Assembly (NCBI GenBank): GCA_008638375.1
Contig: CM018051.1
Coordinates: 28,765,344 to 28,829,343 of the forward strand
Length of the DNA: 64,000 bases
Source of the DNA: Nyssa sinensis
Taxonomy: Eukaryota; Streptophyta; Magnoliopsida; Cornales; Nyssaceae
Direction of reading: 5' to 3'
Notes under the pieces: generated by a model
Database searches by the model: none
What the model was told of the DNA's origin: nothing
The model's input: only the letters and a program-made list of their open reading frames with translations
Program-made: the position numbers and the translations under genes
In this document: positions 26,654 through 37,375 of the stretch, one piece after another
Layout of the letters: every line of letters begins with the position of its first letter
Numbering within the stretch: the first letter of the stretch is position 1

Positions 26654-26974
26654 ATGGTTGATCTAGAAGAACGAGTAAACAAAATTGAACAGACCTTAGA
26701 AGTAATAGTTTAAACTTTGTACGATGTCCTAACCCAACGCGAAGCGCAACGGCAAGCACTGAGTTCCCAGCCACAAGAACGACCCACTATTAACAAGAAT
26801 AGAAGGATAGAAGGAAACAATAGTAAGACGACCGCTCCACTATGCCCCATCTGCAAAAAGAAACATTATGCACCCTGCCGTAAGATCGACAAAACTTGTT
26901 ACAAGTCTGGAAAAGGGGGACATTTCATAAAGAATTGCCCGAAATGGAGTCAGACTAACAAGGGACGCATCTGA
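26654..26974 (+). pseudogene. R1 mini-gag (nucleocapsid only), copy 1, broken
   Basis: A 106-codon frame. Residues 1-40 are charged and look helical (start MVDLEERVNKIEQ). The C-terminal third holds two zinc-knuckle motifs of the plant Ty3/gypsy gag type: CPIC-KKKH-YAPC, then CYKSGKGGHFIKNC. An in-frame TAA at 26711-26713 stops it at codon 20; copy 2 has Gln there. The second knuckle has lost its second Cys (Ser instead). The capsid domain of normal gag is absent. The gene lies between the leader block and the polypurine tract, in sense orientation. A short RNA-binding role is inferred from the knuckles alone. Confidence 0.7.
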
Positions 26975-27120
26975 GGGCTAGTAAGGTATTCTGTCTAAAT
27001 ATTTTTGTCTTATCTATAGTATGCCTGTCATTTAAATTTCGCCTACTAGACACATGAATATGTTAGATAGAAATGACGAAGAAGAAATAGAAAATAGAAA
27101 CTTAAAGATAAGGAACCCTC

Positions 27121-27140
27121 GAGTTTTAGGGACAAAACTC
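27121..27140 (+). other. Hairpin before the R1 polypurine tract, unit 1
   Basis: GAGTTTT and AAAACTC pair over a 6-nt loop, four bases upstream of the polypurine tract. The counterparts at 29211-29230, 32136-32155 and 45361-45380 form an 8-bp stem with a 4-nt loop. Confidence 0.6.
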
Positions 27141-27144
27141 TTTT

Positions 27145-27157
27145 AAGGGAGGAAGAA
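27145..27157 (+). other. Polypurine tract of R1 unit 1
   Basis: AAGGGAGGAAGAA, immediately before the LTR start TGTAACACCCC at 27158; primer for plus-strand DNA synthesis. Confidence 0.85.
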
Positions 27158-27613
27158 TGTAACACCCCGACCGACTAAAGAATCATTAAATTGAAAATTA
27201 ACAATTAGTGACCGAGACCTTAAATAACGGGGTCGAGTTCGAACCCCAATACGTAAACTTTCAGTGGAATCCCCCTTTTAGTAAACATCTCGGGAAATCA
27301 CAGGACAACTGTACATCACTATAATTGCAATCACCAACCTGTTTTTGTTGATTCCATTGAAATTGCATACTTTCATTCTAACAGCTAACCTTTGATTACG
27401 GTTATAAAATTTAGACATGAATATTACGTCTGCAAACAAGTGAAAAAAATAATAATAAATAAAAAATAATAATTATAAGAAAAATAAATAAAATACAAAT
27501 ACAAATACAAGTGTAAATATATGTATATATGATTGCACAACAGCTAATACACTTATATATTAAGTGGTATATAAGTATGTACATATACATATACATATAT
27601 ATATATTCGGTTG

Positions 27614-27656
<43 letters not shown>

Positions 27657-27841
27657 TAAACTAAAGAATAAAATAAAGATTTAAATAAGAAAAGAAAAGC
27701 AAAAGTTTTTACGCTTCCGCAAAACACAGGCCGCATCGCCGTCTGATACTGTTGCTTATGTGAGCCTCGCCCTAAGGCCCCAGGCCGAAGGGTGGCGGTC
27801 ACAATATGAGATCCGCACAGGGTGGGTTTCGGGTCGTGATA
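27158..27841 (+). mobile_element. R1 LTR a, 684 bp
   Basis: Begins TGTAACACCCCGACCGACT right after a polypurine tract and ends GGGTCGTGATA right before a PBS, so both borders are fixed. The terminal TGATA replaces TGACA. It contains a long (TA)n tract (27615-27654). It is shared by array units 1 and 2: the 3' LTR of one is the 5' LTR of the next. Confidence 0.9.
27615..27654. repeat. (TA)n microsatellite
   Basis: About 20 TA units inside R1 LTR a; shorter in LTR b, which explains most of the length difference between them. Confidence 0.95.
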
Positions 27842-28743
27842 GAGTGGTATCAGAGCACTAGGTTGACTTGAACAAACTTAGTGGCACTATGAAAATTTGA
27901 AGTAAAACTCTAGGTTAGGTAGGTTCTAGGCAACTTAAGATATTTGAAGTACGTGATCTAATAGGAAGGCAGGGTATGGGACCCGCATTACACAAAGTAA
28001 ATATGTGAAATACAAGACTTAATGTGAAGGTGGGGTATAGGACCCGCATTACATGAAGTAGATATGCGAAGTATATGACGTGATGTGAAGGTAGGGTATA
28101 GGACCCGCAGTAACATGAAGTAAGTGTTCTGAAGTACGTGATAGGAAGGCGGGGTATGTGACCTGCAGTAACATGAAGTAAGTGTTCTGAATTACATGAT
28201 AGGAAGCCGGGGTATGGTACCCGCAGTAACTTGAAGTAAGTGTTCTGAAGTACGTAATAGGAGGCGGGCTATGGGACCCGTAGTGGAGTAGAAGGAATAG
28301 AATCTGAAGATAAGAAGTAAACATAGACTGCGAAGGTAGATAATTTTGATTGTAACAAGTTAAAAGCGAAATAAAGACTTTAATAGTCACTAGTGTGCTA
28401 TCGGGACCTCTGTTACCAGTGAGGAACGGCCGCCTTATCATGTAACTAAGGTAACTGAGAAACACACAGTGCTACCTTATCCCACCTGATCAAGAAAATC
28501 CTTCACCCTTGGAAGACGTGAATCGGGTAAGGGATACGGGAAATTAGAATTGTACGATTAGTGATGGGAAGTAAGCAGTGATATGAGTAAACTCTCCAAG
28601 AAGTAAATGTGGACTATAAGACCACTACAGAAATCAAAAATAATAAACTCTAAATTTTAAATTTCAAGAAGGTAACTATAGCCTAATTTGATTATAGCAT
28701 TTGACAAAAAAAAAAAAAAAACCCTATTTGTTTTACAGCGAAA

Positions 28744-29064
28744 ATGGCTGATCTAGAAGCACGAGTAAACAAAATTGAACAGACCTTAGAGGTAATAGTT
28801 CAAAATCTGTACGATGTCCTAACCTAACGCGTAGCGCAACGGCAAGCACTGAGTTCCCAACCACAAGAACAACCCACTATTAACAAGAATATAAGGGTAG
28901 ATGGAAGCAATAATAAAATGTCCACTCAACTATGCCTTATCTGCAAAATGAAACATTATGCACCCTACCATAAGATCGACGTAACTTGTTACAAGTGTGG
29001 AAAAGGGGGACATTTCATAAAGAATTGCCCAAAATGGAGTCAGACTTACAAGGGAGGCATTTGA
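28744..29064 (+). pseudogene. R1 mini-gag, copy 2, one nonsense codon
   Basis: Same length (106 codons) as copy 1. It keeps both zinc knuckles intact: a CPxC-type motif becomes CLIC here, with Tyr-His for the Cys-Arg further on, while the second motif CYKCGKGGHFIKNC is a perfect CX2CX4HX4C. It starts MADLEARVNKIEQ. A TAA at 28825-28827 (codon 28) replaces the CAA Gln of the other copies. An N-terminal helical segment plus nucleocapsid knuckles suggests an oligomerising RNA-binding peptide of the TR-GAG or LARD kind of non-autonomous element; this is inference. Confidence 0.7.
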
Positions 29065-29210
29065 GGGCAGTAAGGTATTCTGTCTAAATATTTCTGTCTT
29101 ATGCACAGTCTATCTGTCATTTAAATTTTTCCTACTAGACACATAAATATGTGAGATAGAAATGATGAAGAAGAAATAGAAAATAGAACCTTAAAGATAA
29201 AGAGACCCTC

Positions 29211-29230
29211 GAGTTTTGAGGACAAAACTC
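29211..29230 (+). other. Hairpin before the R1 polypurine tract, unit 2
   Basis: GAGTTTTG pairs perfectly with CAAAACTC over the loop AGGA, four bases before the polypurine tract (29235-29247). Confidence 0.6.
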
Positions 29231-29247
29231 TTTTACGGGGGGAAGAA

Positions 29248-29886
29248 TGTAACACCCCGACCGACTAAAGAATCATTAAATCGCTAATTAATAAATAGTG
29301 ACCGAGACCTTAAATAACGGGGTCGATTTCGAACCCCAAGACGTAAACTTTCAGTGGAATCTCCCTTTTAGTAAACGTTTCTTGAAATCCCAAGACAACT
29401 GTACATCACTATCATTGCAATCACCAATATGTTTCTGTTGATTCCATTGAAATTGCATACTTTCATTCGAACCGCTAACCTTTGATTACGGTTATAAAAT
29501 TTAGACATGAATATACGTCTGCTAACAAGCGAAAAATAAAAAAGTATAAAAAATAAATAATAATTATAAGAAAAATAAATAAATAAAATACAAATACAAA
29601 TAAAGTGTAAATATTTGTATATATATATATACTTACACATGTGCTAATACACTTATATATTAAGTGGTATATAAGTATATGTATATATATATATATATAG
29701 GTAAACTAAAGAATAAAATAAAGATTTAAATAAGAAAAGAAAAGAAAAGGTTTTTACGCTTCCGCAAAACACAGGCCGTACTGCCGTCCGATATTGTTGC
29801 TTATTTGAGCCTCGCCCTAAGGCCCCGAGCCGAAGGGTAGCGATCGCGATACGAGATCTGCACAGGGTTGGTTCTGGGTCGTGACA
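29248..29886 (+). mobile_element. R1 LTR b, 639 bp
   Basis: From TGTAACACCCCGACC (after the polypurine tract) to GGGTCGTGACA at 29886. PBS TGGTATCAGAGC follows at 29890-29901. It is shared by array units 2 and 3. Confidence 0.9.
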
Positions 29887-30680
29887 AAGTGGTATCAGAG
29901 CACTAGGTTAACTTGAACAAACTTAGTGGCACTAGGAAAATTTGAAGCAAAACTCTGGGTTAGGTAGGTTCTAGGGAACCTAAGATATTTGAAGTACATG
30001 ATCTGATAGGAAGGAGGGGTATGGGACCCGTATTACACGAAGTCAATATGTGAAGTACATGACTTAATGTGAAGGCCGGGTATAGGACCCGCAATACATG
30101 AAGTAGATATGCGAAGTATATGACGTGATGTGAAAGGCGGGGTATGGGACCCGCAGTAACATGAAGTAAGTGTTCTGAAGTACGTGATAGGAAGGTGGGG
30201 TACGGGACCTGTAGTAACATGAAGTAAGTGTTCTGAATTACATGATAGGAAGCCGGGGTATTGGACCCGCAGTAACATGAAATAAGTGTTCTAAAGTACG
30301 TAATAGAAAGGCGGGGTATGGGACCTGCAGTAGAGTAGAAGGAATAGAATTTGAAGAGAAGAAGTAAACACAGACTACAAAGGTAGATAATTGTGATTGT
30401 AAGAGGTTAAAAGCGAAAGGGAGGATTTTAACAGTCACCATGTGCTATCGAGACCTCTGTTACCGGTGAGGGACGGCCGCCTTATCATGTAACTAAGGTA
30501 ACTGAGAAACACACAGTGCTACCTTATCCCACTTGATCAAGAAAATTCTTCACCCTTGGAAGACATGAATCGGGTAGGGGATATGAGAAATTAGAAATTG
30601 CATGATTAGTGATTTGAAGCAAGCAGTGATACGAGTAAACTCTCCAAGAAGTAAATGTGGACTATAAGACCACTACAGAA

Positions 30681-30933
30681 GTTAGAGGTGGCAAATATTA
30701 TCCAAATCCGTCAACCCGCGCTAGCCCGCCCACTATCAACCCGCCCATTTAGTTAGCGGGTCATAAACGGGTTGGGTAATAAGGAACAGTCAATTTAGCA
30801 GGTCAATACGGGTTGAATATGGGTGTCTGACGGGTTGAGAATAAAAAATAACAAAATAGTATAATAATCTATATATATATATATATCTCCATTTATATAT
30901 ATATATATATATATGAGAATATATAAGAATATA

Positions 30934-30964
<31 letters not shown>

Positions 30965-31561
30965 TTATATCTCTATTGAAAAGGTCTCAGCAGCTGGGCT
31001 CTCTTTTTCCGCCTGAACCAAATTGCAGCATTGTATTGCTCATTGCATATCACTTGGGTGGCTGCCCTCCAATCATACTTCTCCATTTCTTAGCGTGCAG
31101 CTTTGCCAATAGTTTCTCTTCATTCATGGTCATGCAACAGAGGCACCAATTTGAATAACTAATGGAATTTTTTTTTTTATAAATCTTGAGTCAAATTTAA
31201 ATTTGAGTCACGACTAAAAATGCTATAACAATGATAAAATTAAAAAGGATGGAATAAAAGTGGATGAATGCGAGTGAAGAATTTTGGGAAATCCCAAATG
31301 CAATGAGGATTCGATCATTTGCCCTCATTCATTTCTATTGTTTGGCTAAACACTCAAGTCCAGTTTAATACTTGATTGAGATGTGACAATCTTAGGTAGT
31401 ATTTTATTTTTTGAAAAAAAAGGGTAGCGGGTCAAATTCGGGTTGACCCGACCCATATTCAACCCGATCAATTCGGGTCAAATATGGATTCAACCCGTTT
31501 ATGACCAGACCCGTTTACAACCCGCCCAAACTCGCCCAACCCGCCCGTTTGGCCAGGCCTA
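30681..31561. mobile_element. Non-autonomous hAT-like DNA element, 881 bp
   Basis: Inserted in R1 unit 3: the uninterrupted counterparts read CACTACAGAAATC. The duplicated flank is ACAGAA (30675-30680 and 31562-31567), probably part of a decayed 8-bp TSD. Ends GTTAGAGGTGGCAAA and, inverted, TTAGGCCTGGCCAAA form imperfect terminal inverted repeats. Both sub-terminal zones are packed with CGGGTTGGGT / ACCCGCC motifs, typical of plant hAT elements. No transposase is present; the centre holds (TA)n and unrecognised DNA. Confidence 0.65.
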
Positions 31562-31677
31562 ACAGAAATCAAAAATAATAAACTCTAAATTTTAAATTTC
31601 AGGTAGGTAACTATAACCTTATTTGATTATAGCATGTAACAAAAAAAAAAACTAACCCTACTTGTTTTACAGCGAAA

Positions 31678-31988
31678 ATGGCTGATCTAGAAGCACGAGT
31701 AAACATAATTGAACAGACCTTAGAAGTAATAGTTCAAAATCTGTACGATGTCCTAACCCAACGTTCAAGCACTGAGTTCCCAGCCACAAGAACGACCTAC
31801 TATTAACAAGAATAGGAGGATAAAAGGAAGCAATAGTAAGACAACCGCGCCACTATGCCTTATCTGCAAAAAAAAAAAATTATGCACCCTACCGTAAGAT
31901 TGACGGAACTTGTTACAACAGTGGAAAAGGGGGACATTTCATAAAGAATTGCCCGAAATGGAGTCAGACTAATAGGGGACGCATCTGA
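31678..31988 (+). pseudogene. R1 mini-gag, copy 3, frameshifted
   Basis: Starts at an ATG equivalent to copy 2. A 17-base deletion after the codons for DVLTQR removes the stretch GAAGCGCAACGG and shifts the frame. The second knuckle also has Asn-Ser where copy 2 has Lys-Cys. It is the most decayed of the three copies. Confidence 0.65.
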
Positions 31989-32135
31989 GCGCCAGTAAGG
32001 TATCCTGTCCAAATATTTCTGTCTTATATATAGTATGTCTGTCATTTAACTTTCGCCTACTAGACACATGAATATGTTAGATAGAAATGATGAAGAAGAA
32101 ATAGAAAATAGAACCTTAAAGATAAAGAAACCCTC

Positions 32136-32155
32136 GAGTTTTGAGGACAAAACTC
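32136..32155 (+). other. Hairpin before the R1 polypurine tract, unit 3
   Basis: GAGTTTTG / AGGA / CAAAACTC, identical to unit 2, ending four bases before the polypurine tract. Confidence 0.6.
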
Positions 32156-32172
32156 CTTTAAGGGGGGAAGAA

Positions 32173-32623
32173 TGTAACACCCCGACCGACTAAAGAATCA
32201 TTAAATCGCTAATTAATAATTAGTGACCAAGACCTTAAATAACGGGGTCGATTCCGAACCCCAAGACGTAAACTTTTAGTGGAATCTCCCTTTTAGTAAA
32301 CGTCTCTGGAAATCCCTGGACAACTGTACATCACTATCATTGCAATCACCAACCTGTTTCTGTTGATTCCAGTGAAATTGTATTCTTTCATTCTAACCGC
32401 TAACCTTTGATTATGGTTATAAAATTTAGAGATGAATATTACGTCTGCTAACAAGTGAAAAATAAAACAAAATATAAAAAATAAATAATAATTATAAGAG
32501 AAATAAATAAAATACAAATACAAGTGTAAATATATGTGTGTGTATATATATATATATACTTACACATGAGCTAATACACTTATATATTAAGTGGTACATA
32601 AGTATGTATATATATATATATAT
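32173..32623 (+). mobile_element. R1 LTR c, interrupted by the Tat element
   Basis: Begins TGTAACACCCCGACC after a polypurine tract and follows LTR a and b to the (TA)n zone, where the Tat element starts at 32624. The remaining 3' part should lie beyond the window, after the Tat 5' LTR. The left TSD would be TATAT. Confidence 0.85.
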
Positions 32624-33232
32624 TGATGCTGTACTTTTCGACTCGCAATAAGTTTGAGCTCCGTGACCTGTAGAACACTCAGGAAGATGATCAGAGGACC
32701 ACCGGATTGGCTCCGGCGGTAGCCGCTCCGATGCTTAAGTAAGTAAAAGGAATTGAAAGACCGTATTGAAAGCCAAAGAATGTGCATGAAAATAAAGCGT
32801 ACCTTTAGGGTTTAATTTATAGACCGTGGCCTTCCTAAGTTGATTAGGATTCGGAGCCATGAATGTAGGGATTTGATCATCGGAGATTGCAGTTACCTTG
32901 TGGAATATTGCATAAAGATAACGATAGATGGTAGTTCCCTTGTTGAAGACTGTCTCCATGTTGAGGATTGCTTCCTTATTCCCTGCTCGGCATCCGCTAA
33001 GGCGGTGACGAGGTCTGGAGTGTTGGTCTAGATCCTGTAATTAACTCTGAGATCCTTATTCGGATATATGTGCTCTGAAGGCATATGCTCGGTCACTTCC
33101 GACCTTTTGTGCTGATCTGGATGCTCGAGCTCTTAGTCATTGGCTGAGGGAGAGCTGAGTTAGCCGAGCATGAGTTGGATTCATGATCATACGTGTCAAG
33201 TGCTGATTGGCCTACTCTTTTATGGTATATCA
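32624..33232 (-). mobile_element. 3' LTR of the Tat element, 609 bp
   Basis: On the minus strand it starts TGATATACCATAAAAGAG at 33232, right after the polypurine tract and TAAC, and ends AAAGTACAGCATCA at 32624. The TG...CA ends and the tract fix both borders. It cuts R1 LTR c at a TATAT flank. Confidence 0.75.
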
Positions 33233-33236
33233 GTTA

Positions 33237-33247
33237 CTCCCCCTCCC
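33237..33247 (-). other. Polypurine tract of the Tat element
   Basis: GGGAGGGGGAG on the minus strand, four bases before the LTR start at 33232; plus-strand DNA primer. Confidence 0.7.
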
Positions 33248-33480
33248 AAGTCCTAGTTTGATGCTAACAAGCAACAAGGGCTAAGCCTTTTTCGGAGAGT
33301 CATGTTTCCTGCCTGTTCGTCTTCCAAGGCAACTGTTGGGGCGTCATTTATTGTGCAGCCGAAGATTAGGTCTTTTCAAGGTCATCATTGTACTGGCCCG
33401 ATAGTTGGGTTTCTCGAAATCATCATTGTTCCGAACCATCATGGCGTTTGGGCTTGGTGGGTCCTTTCTGATACTGTGCT

Positions 33481-33488
33481 TATAAATA
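33481..33488 (+). promoter_or_regulatory. TATA box of the antisense gene
   Basis: TATAAATA, about 170 bp before the ATG at 33658. It lies outside the LTR and points opposite to the element, so the antisense gene seems to have its own promoter. Confidence 0.5.
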
Positions 33489-33657
33489 CCGGGTGAGATT
33501 TTGAAATGACCTTTTCCCCGTCATTTTCACTGTGCTAGAAGATCTCGTCCGCCATTGTTGGTTTGTGCGACCTTGAAGAACACCGGTTTCCTGAGTTAAA
33601 ACAGGTTCGACCAATCTTTTCTCTTCTCTTGCTTTTTTCTTCTTAAGTCCGGGAGTA

Positions 33658-35571
33658 ATGTCTGCTCCTCTTGAATCCTCAAATGTAAGTGAGGGGGTAG
33701 GAAATCCCTTTAAGATGGCTGTACCGTCTCCTGTGGAAAAAGTGGGTAACCTTGCCCCCGAAGATATTGGGGAAAGGCCTGTTGAACCTCCCCCTAGTCC
33801 TGAGGTTAGGATAGTTGATGCCTTTGAAGAGCCCCGAGACAGGGCTGGGGAGACCTCTGGTAGGTCTTCCCATAGAGAAGAGGGTGAGAGTGCTGTTACT
33901 CACAGCCTTCTGGACGAGTGGAGGGTAAAATATAATTTTCCCCCAAACGTGACCTGCAGAGTACCAGGCCCCATGGATTGTCTCCAAAATGTTGAAGCCG
34001 GGGAGATATGTGTTTATCTTGCTTGGTTCGAAATGGGTTTGAGACTCCTATTGCCGGATTTAGTCAGGCAATTTTTCTGTTGGTATAAGCTCTGCCATGC
34101 CGACCTGAATCTCAATAGTTGGCGGCAACTTCTAGGGTTTGTAGTGTTGGGACATCAAAACGAGGTAGATGTGTCCATGGATCTGATCCGTAGTAATATG
34201 GATCTGAAGTTCAAGAAGGCAGAAGGCCTTTTTTACATGTCCTTGGAGAAGGGGTTCCGACCCCTGTCCTCCGTTCCCACTTCTAATAAAACGTGGAAGA
34301 AGTGGTACTTCTTTGTTGGAGGAGGATGGGAGCATGAAGACTTCCAGATGGTGAGGCCTCGCTATTCCCTCGTGCCACGGGTCATAAGGGTGAGGCTTAT
34401 TCCCTTAGGTTTGTTTTAACTTCGTTGTGCCTTTCGAATTGATAATCTGATACGCCATTTCTTGTTTATGTGCAGTCGAAAGAGCTTGGAGGAGATATGA
34501 GTTCACCGACGTACTACGAGATCAGTACCGTGTGCTGCTTTCGACTCCCAACCGAGCTCACACCGCCATTATTACTTCGGAGAATTTACTGGTTGCTCGT
34601 ACTGCTGAGCTCAGGAAAAGGCTAACCTCGAGATGGGCGGAGGCGGAAGCCCAAGCGGTAGGGGAGACTTCCTCCCGAGTTGAGTCTAATCCTCCTCTGG
34701 AAGTGAAAAGGAAGAAGTTGGTTTCTGGCTCTCCCGAGCCAGCTCCTGCCGAGGCCGAGAAGGAGGCCGAACCTGCCATTCCTGTCTCGGACGTTCCTCC
34801 TGCCCCTTCCATTCCGAGCAGAAGGGCTCAGAAAGGGAAGGTGCCTGCTGCACCGTCCGAGCCGTTTGATAAGCCGGACTATCAAATTGCCAAGAAGGCT
34901 TTTGCCCAAATATGGGCTCAGGGCCCTCATCAGTACAGGGGGGACAACCCCTCAAAGCTGATGAATGAGATGATGAATCTCCAGATGGGTAACTTCTGAA
35001 GCTTTTCTTGTCTTTTCTGTTTGTTTGTTCGTTCAATCTAACTTGTCTGTCCTGCGTCGTGCAGAGTATGCACGGTTTAGCTGCTCTGATGGTGACTCCC
35101 ATAAGCCTCGAGGAGGCTGATAAACTGAAGGCTGAAATGGACGAAATGAGGCTGGAGCTTGGGACAGCTCAATCCAAGGTTCAGATTGCTGAGGAGGGTC
35201 TGAAGGAAGCTAGCACTAATCTTGCCGTGGCAGAGTCTGAGAGGGATATATATGCTCGGCAAGTTGCAGGGCTTCAGGCGGAGTTGGTCGAGCTTCGAAA
35301 TTCCTTTGATTAGAAGGTTCAAGAGGCAGTTGATCATGCCAAGACTGAGACTGAGATGGAATTGAGAGAGGAAGTTGAACAGATGGGTGATGACCTGATC
35401 CGGTTTGGTTTTGAAAGCTTCCGAGCTAGATTCCTGGCTAAGTTCCCAGATTTTGACGTGTCGTCAATCGTTCCTCCTGAACCTACCTCGTCTGGTCCTG
35501 ACCCGTACAAGACGGCTAGGGCTACCGCCCTTAATTTGGAGGAGGACCCAGGCCCTTCGGACAAGGCTTGA
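33658..35571 (+). pseudogene. Antisense additional gene of the Tat element, Transposase_28-like
   Basis: Exon 1 (33658 to about 34389, 244 codons) has an acidic, Pro/Ser-rich start (residues 1-80), then a folded domain from about residue 85 (DEWRVKYNFPPNV, later FEMGLRLLLPDLVRQFF and WRQLLGFVVLG). This resembles the 'putative gypsy type transposon' family found in antisense extra ORFs of Tat elements. A GT (34390) and an AG before 34476 suggest an intron; exon 2 (to about 34987) is Pro/Ala/Glu-rich; a second intron ends near 35064; exon 3 encodes a coiled coil (EADKLKAEMDEMRLELG) and an acidic tail. Exon 2's best frame does not match exon 1 across the simplest splice, exon 3 also fails to join in frame, and a TAG at 35311-35313 breaks the coiled coil. 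Function in the element is unknown. Confidence 0.65.
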
Positions 35572-36330
35572 GGCTTTATCAGTTTTTTTTTTTTTTTTTT
35601 GGTTTTTTGCCAGTCCTTTTGATGTAATGAAATGCCTTCTTGATCAGTAAAATTGACTTTTTCTTCAAATTCTTCTTGTGTTGTTCCCTTCTGTGAAATT
35701 TGCTGTGAGTATGGCTGTTCTGAGCCCTTTGCATCTCGGATCAACTGTCCGTTTAGTTGATAGTTGCCTTCTGAGCTTTAGTACTTGTAACTGAATAGTG
35801 AATGTGGATTAACTTCAACTGTCTCATCATAATAAGATAAGAAAGCAAACATAATCAGATAAATATAACCCAATATTGATTTTGTATCACACAGAGAGGG
35901 AGTAAATTCTGCAGAGTTCTGAAGTAGACCGTTCTGAGCCAAAGATTTGTGAAAATAACTAGGCAGTTTGTGCCCATCATTATGATGACTGACATTGATG
36001 TTTCCGAGCCTTTAGGATCAAGATATATCAGAGCTGTTGGCCTTTGTCGTATGAATGGCCTATCATAAAATAGATAAGACTGGAGGGTCTGTATACCAGA
36101 TAGGAGGCTTGTAAATTTAGACTTTGCCTCCCTCTTCTTTGCTAATCCAGGATCTTCAGTGCTGGACTGTAGTTTATTGTTCAAAGAGCTCTGTACCCTG
36201 TCTCTTGGTATATCGAAGAGGCACATTTAATGCATCATTTATTTATTCGATTGTCGTTTGGGATTTCGAGGCCAATCTCTTTTTAACCATTGCGACGGTT
36301 CAGTTGGGTGGCTTTTGGACTTCAAGGGTC

Positions 36331-36338
36331 TATATATA
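36331..36338 (+). promoter_or_regulatory. TATA-like box of a second antisense transcript
   Basis: TATATATA about 100 bp upstream of the ATG at 36440. It is supported only by its position between the first antisense gene and the small ORF. Confidence 0.3.
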
Positions 36339-36439
36339 TGGAAACGAGGGCATACGGTTGCGCCCACCCTCTTGCTCCCAAATTGTTCCCTTGTAAGAGA
36401 GACTCTAGATGCTGCCAGAAATTTGTCACTCGCCTGGAG

Positions 36440-36676
36440 ATGATGGATGATTCTTCTTCTGAGTTAGGAATGATTAAACTGTGGCCGAGAGTTAACCTTC
36501 CCTTTGATTCAGTCTCCAAGGAAGGATTAAAGGAGGCACAAGTCCTCTTGTCCACCTTGGCCTTCGGTCGAAATTCTTCCGACTGGTGGGGGACTCTCCT
36601 TGATTCAACCGATGCTTGGAGTGTTGGTGGTGAAGACGAAGGTGGGACCCCTCCTCTTCTTCGTGTCTTGGTATAG
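36440..36676 (+). CDS. Hypothetical small antisense ORF of the Tat element (78 aa)
   Basis: I do not recognise this protein. It starts MMDDSSSELGMIKLWP, is acidic at both ends and has an amphipathic middle (SKEGLKEAQVLLSTLAFG). It follows a TATA-like box, and an AATAAA lies 360 bp downstream (37033-37038), so it could be a separate short gene. It lies between the Transposase_28-like gene and the 62-bp repeats, antisense to pol. The frame is open to 36290 upstream of the ATG. Chance ORF remains a real possibility. Confidence 0.3.
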   Translation: MMDDSSSELGMIKLWPRVNLPFDSVSKEGLKEAQVLLSTLAFGRNSSDWWGTLLDSTDAWSVGGEDEGGTPPLLRVLV

Positions 36677-37032
36677 ACCCTTGCTCAAATCGGCTGGGGT
36701 GTGACAACTGCTTTGAGGGAGATGAATGGAGGCCCTTGAGACCCAGAGTCCTCATCATCTGTTGGTCATAAGAACAATGATAGTAATGATGAAATGGCCT
36801 GGGTGCTCCTTGCTGCAGATTAGGGTTCAGGATTCCTTCCTTTCAAATGGAGCCGGCGGCGACTATAGAAGTTTTGGATCCTGTGCCCCTTTATCATCCG
36901 AGGCAGAAAGCCATGATGTTGTAGAACGTAGTGATGTAGTAGCTTCTATAGTAGCCTATGTAATGATGTCTTTATGGTAGCCTCTGTTTTATTTCCAGTC
37001 TCTTTGTACTGATGTAAATATTCTAAATCATC

Positions 37033-37038
37033 AATAAA
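37033..37038 (+). terminator. Polyadenylation signal AATAAA
   Basis: AATAAA in an AT-rich setting, downstream of the second antisense ORF. Confidence 0.35.
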
Positions 37039-37375
37039 ATTGAGTTCCTTCTTCTCAGATCTGATGTTCTTTGTATTTGAATGTGCTCTTCTGGAGTTTA
37101 ATCACCCTTTTGTGCACTTCTGATAAATAACTCTTCTGTATGTCTGAAGAATAGATCAAAGAAAACTTTTTACAAACTTGAAGTTTTGAAACAGTATTCT
37201 TTAAATCTGTTCGGCACTTGTACTGTTTGCTGCTCGTTGGTAGATAAGCAAAATAAGCTAAGTGTCAGCTTTGAGGAGTTCAGATCTAGGGGACTTGTGT
37301 GAATTTTGGTCAAAGATGCTTGGAACTTCTGCCTTTGGATGGACTGGATCACAGAGTCTGCTAATTGAAGATGGA

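Larger units (their letters stand above)
25954..27157 (+). mobile_element. R1 internal region, unit 1, second part
   Basis: Resumes R1 after F and is collinear with unit 2: GTATGGGACCCGC minisatellite (about 25985-26190), conserved leader block (26300-26390), mini-gag (26654-26974), pre-tract hairpin (27121-27140) and polypurine tract (27145-27157). It has no protease, reverse transcriptase or integrase, so the element is non-autonomous. Confidence 0.85.
27842..29247 (+). mobile_element. R1 internal region, unit 2 (1406 bp)
   Basis: The cleanest R1 unit. PBS TGGTATCAGAGC is at 27845-27856, minisatellite about 27955-28280, leader hairpin 28448-28478, mini-gag 28744-29064, pre-tract hairpin 29211-29230 and polypurine tract 29235-29247. 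No other coding sequence is present. Confidence 0.9.
29887..32172 (+). mobile_element. R1 internal region, unit 3, with a DNA element inside
   Basis: 2286 bp, or about 1.40 kb once the hAT-like insert and its TSD are removed, as in the other units. It carries the PBS, minisatellite (about 30010-30320), leader hairpin (30495-30525), mini-gag copy 3 and polypurine tract AAGGGGGGAAGAA-type (32160-32172). Confidence 0.88.

Noticed and set aside
34558..35102. Several minus-strand frames over the antisense gene
   Set aside because: Mirror frames of the Pro/Ala/Glu-rich plus-strand exon 2; the plus strand has the TATA box, splice-like sites and domain similarity.
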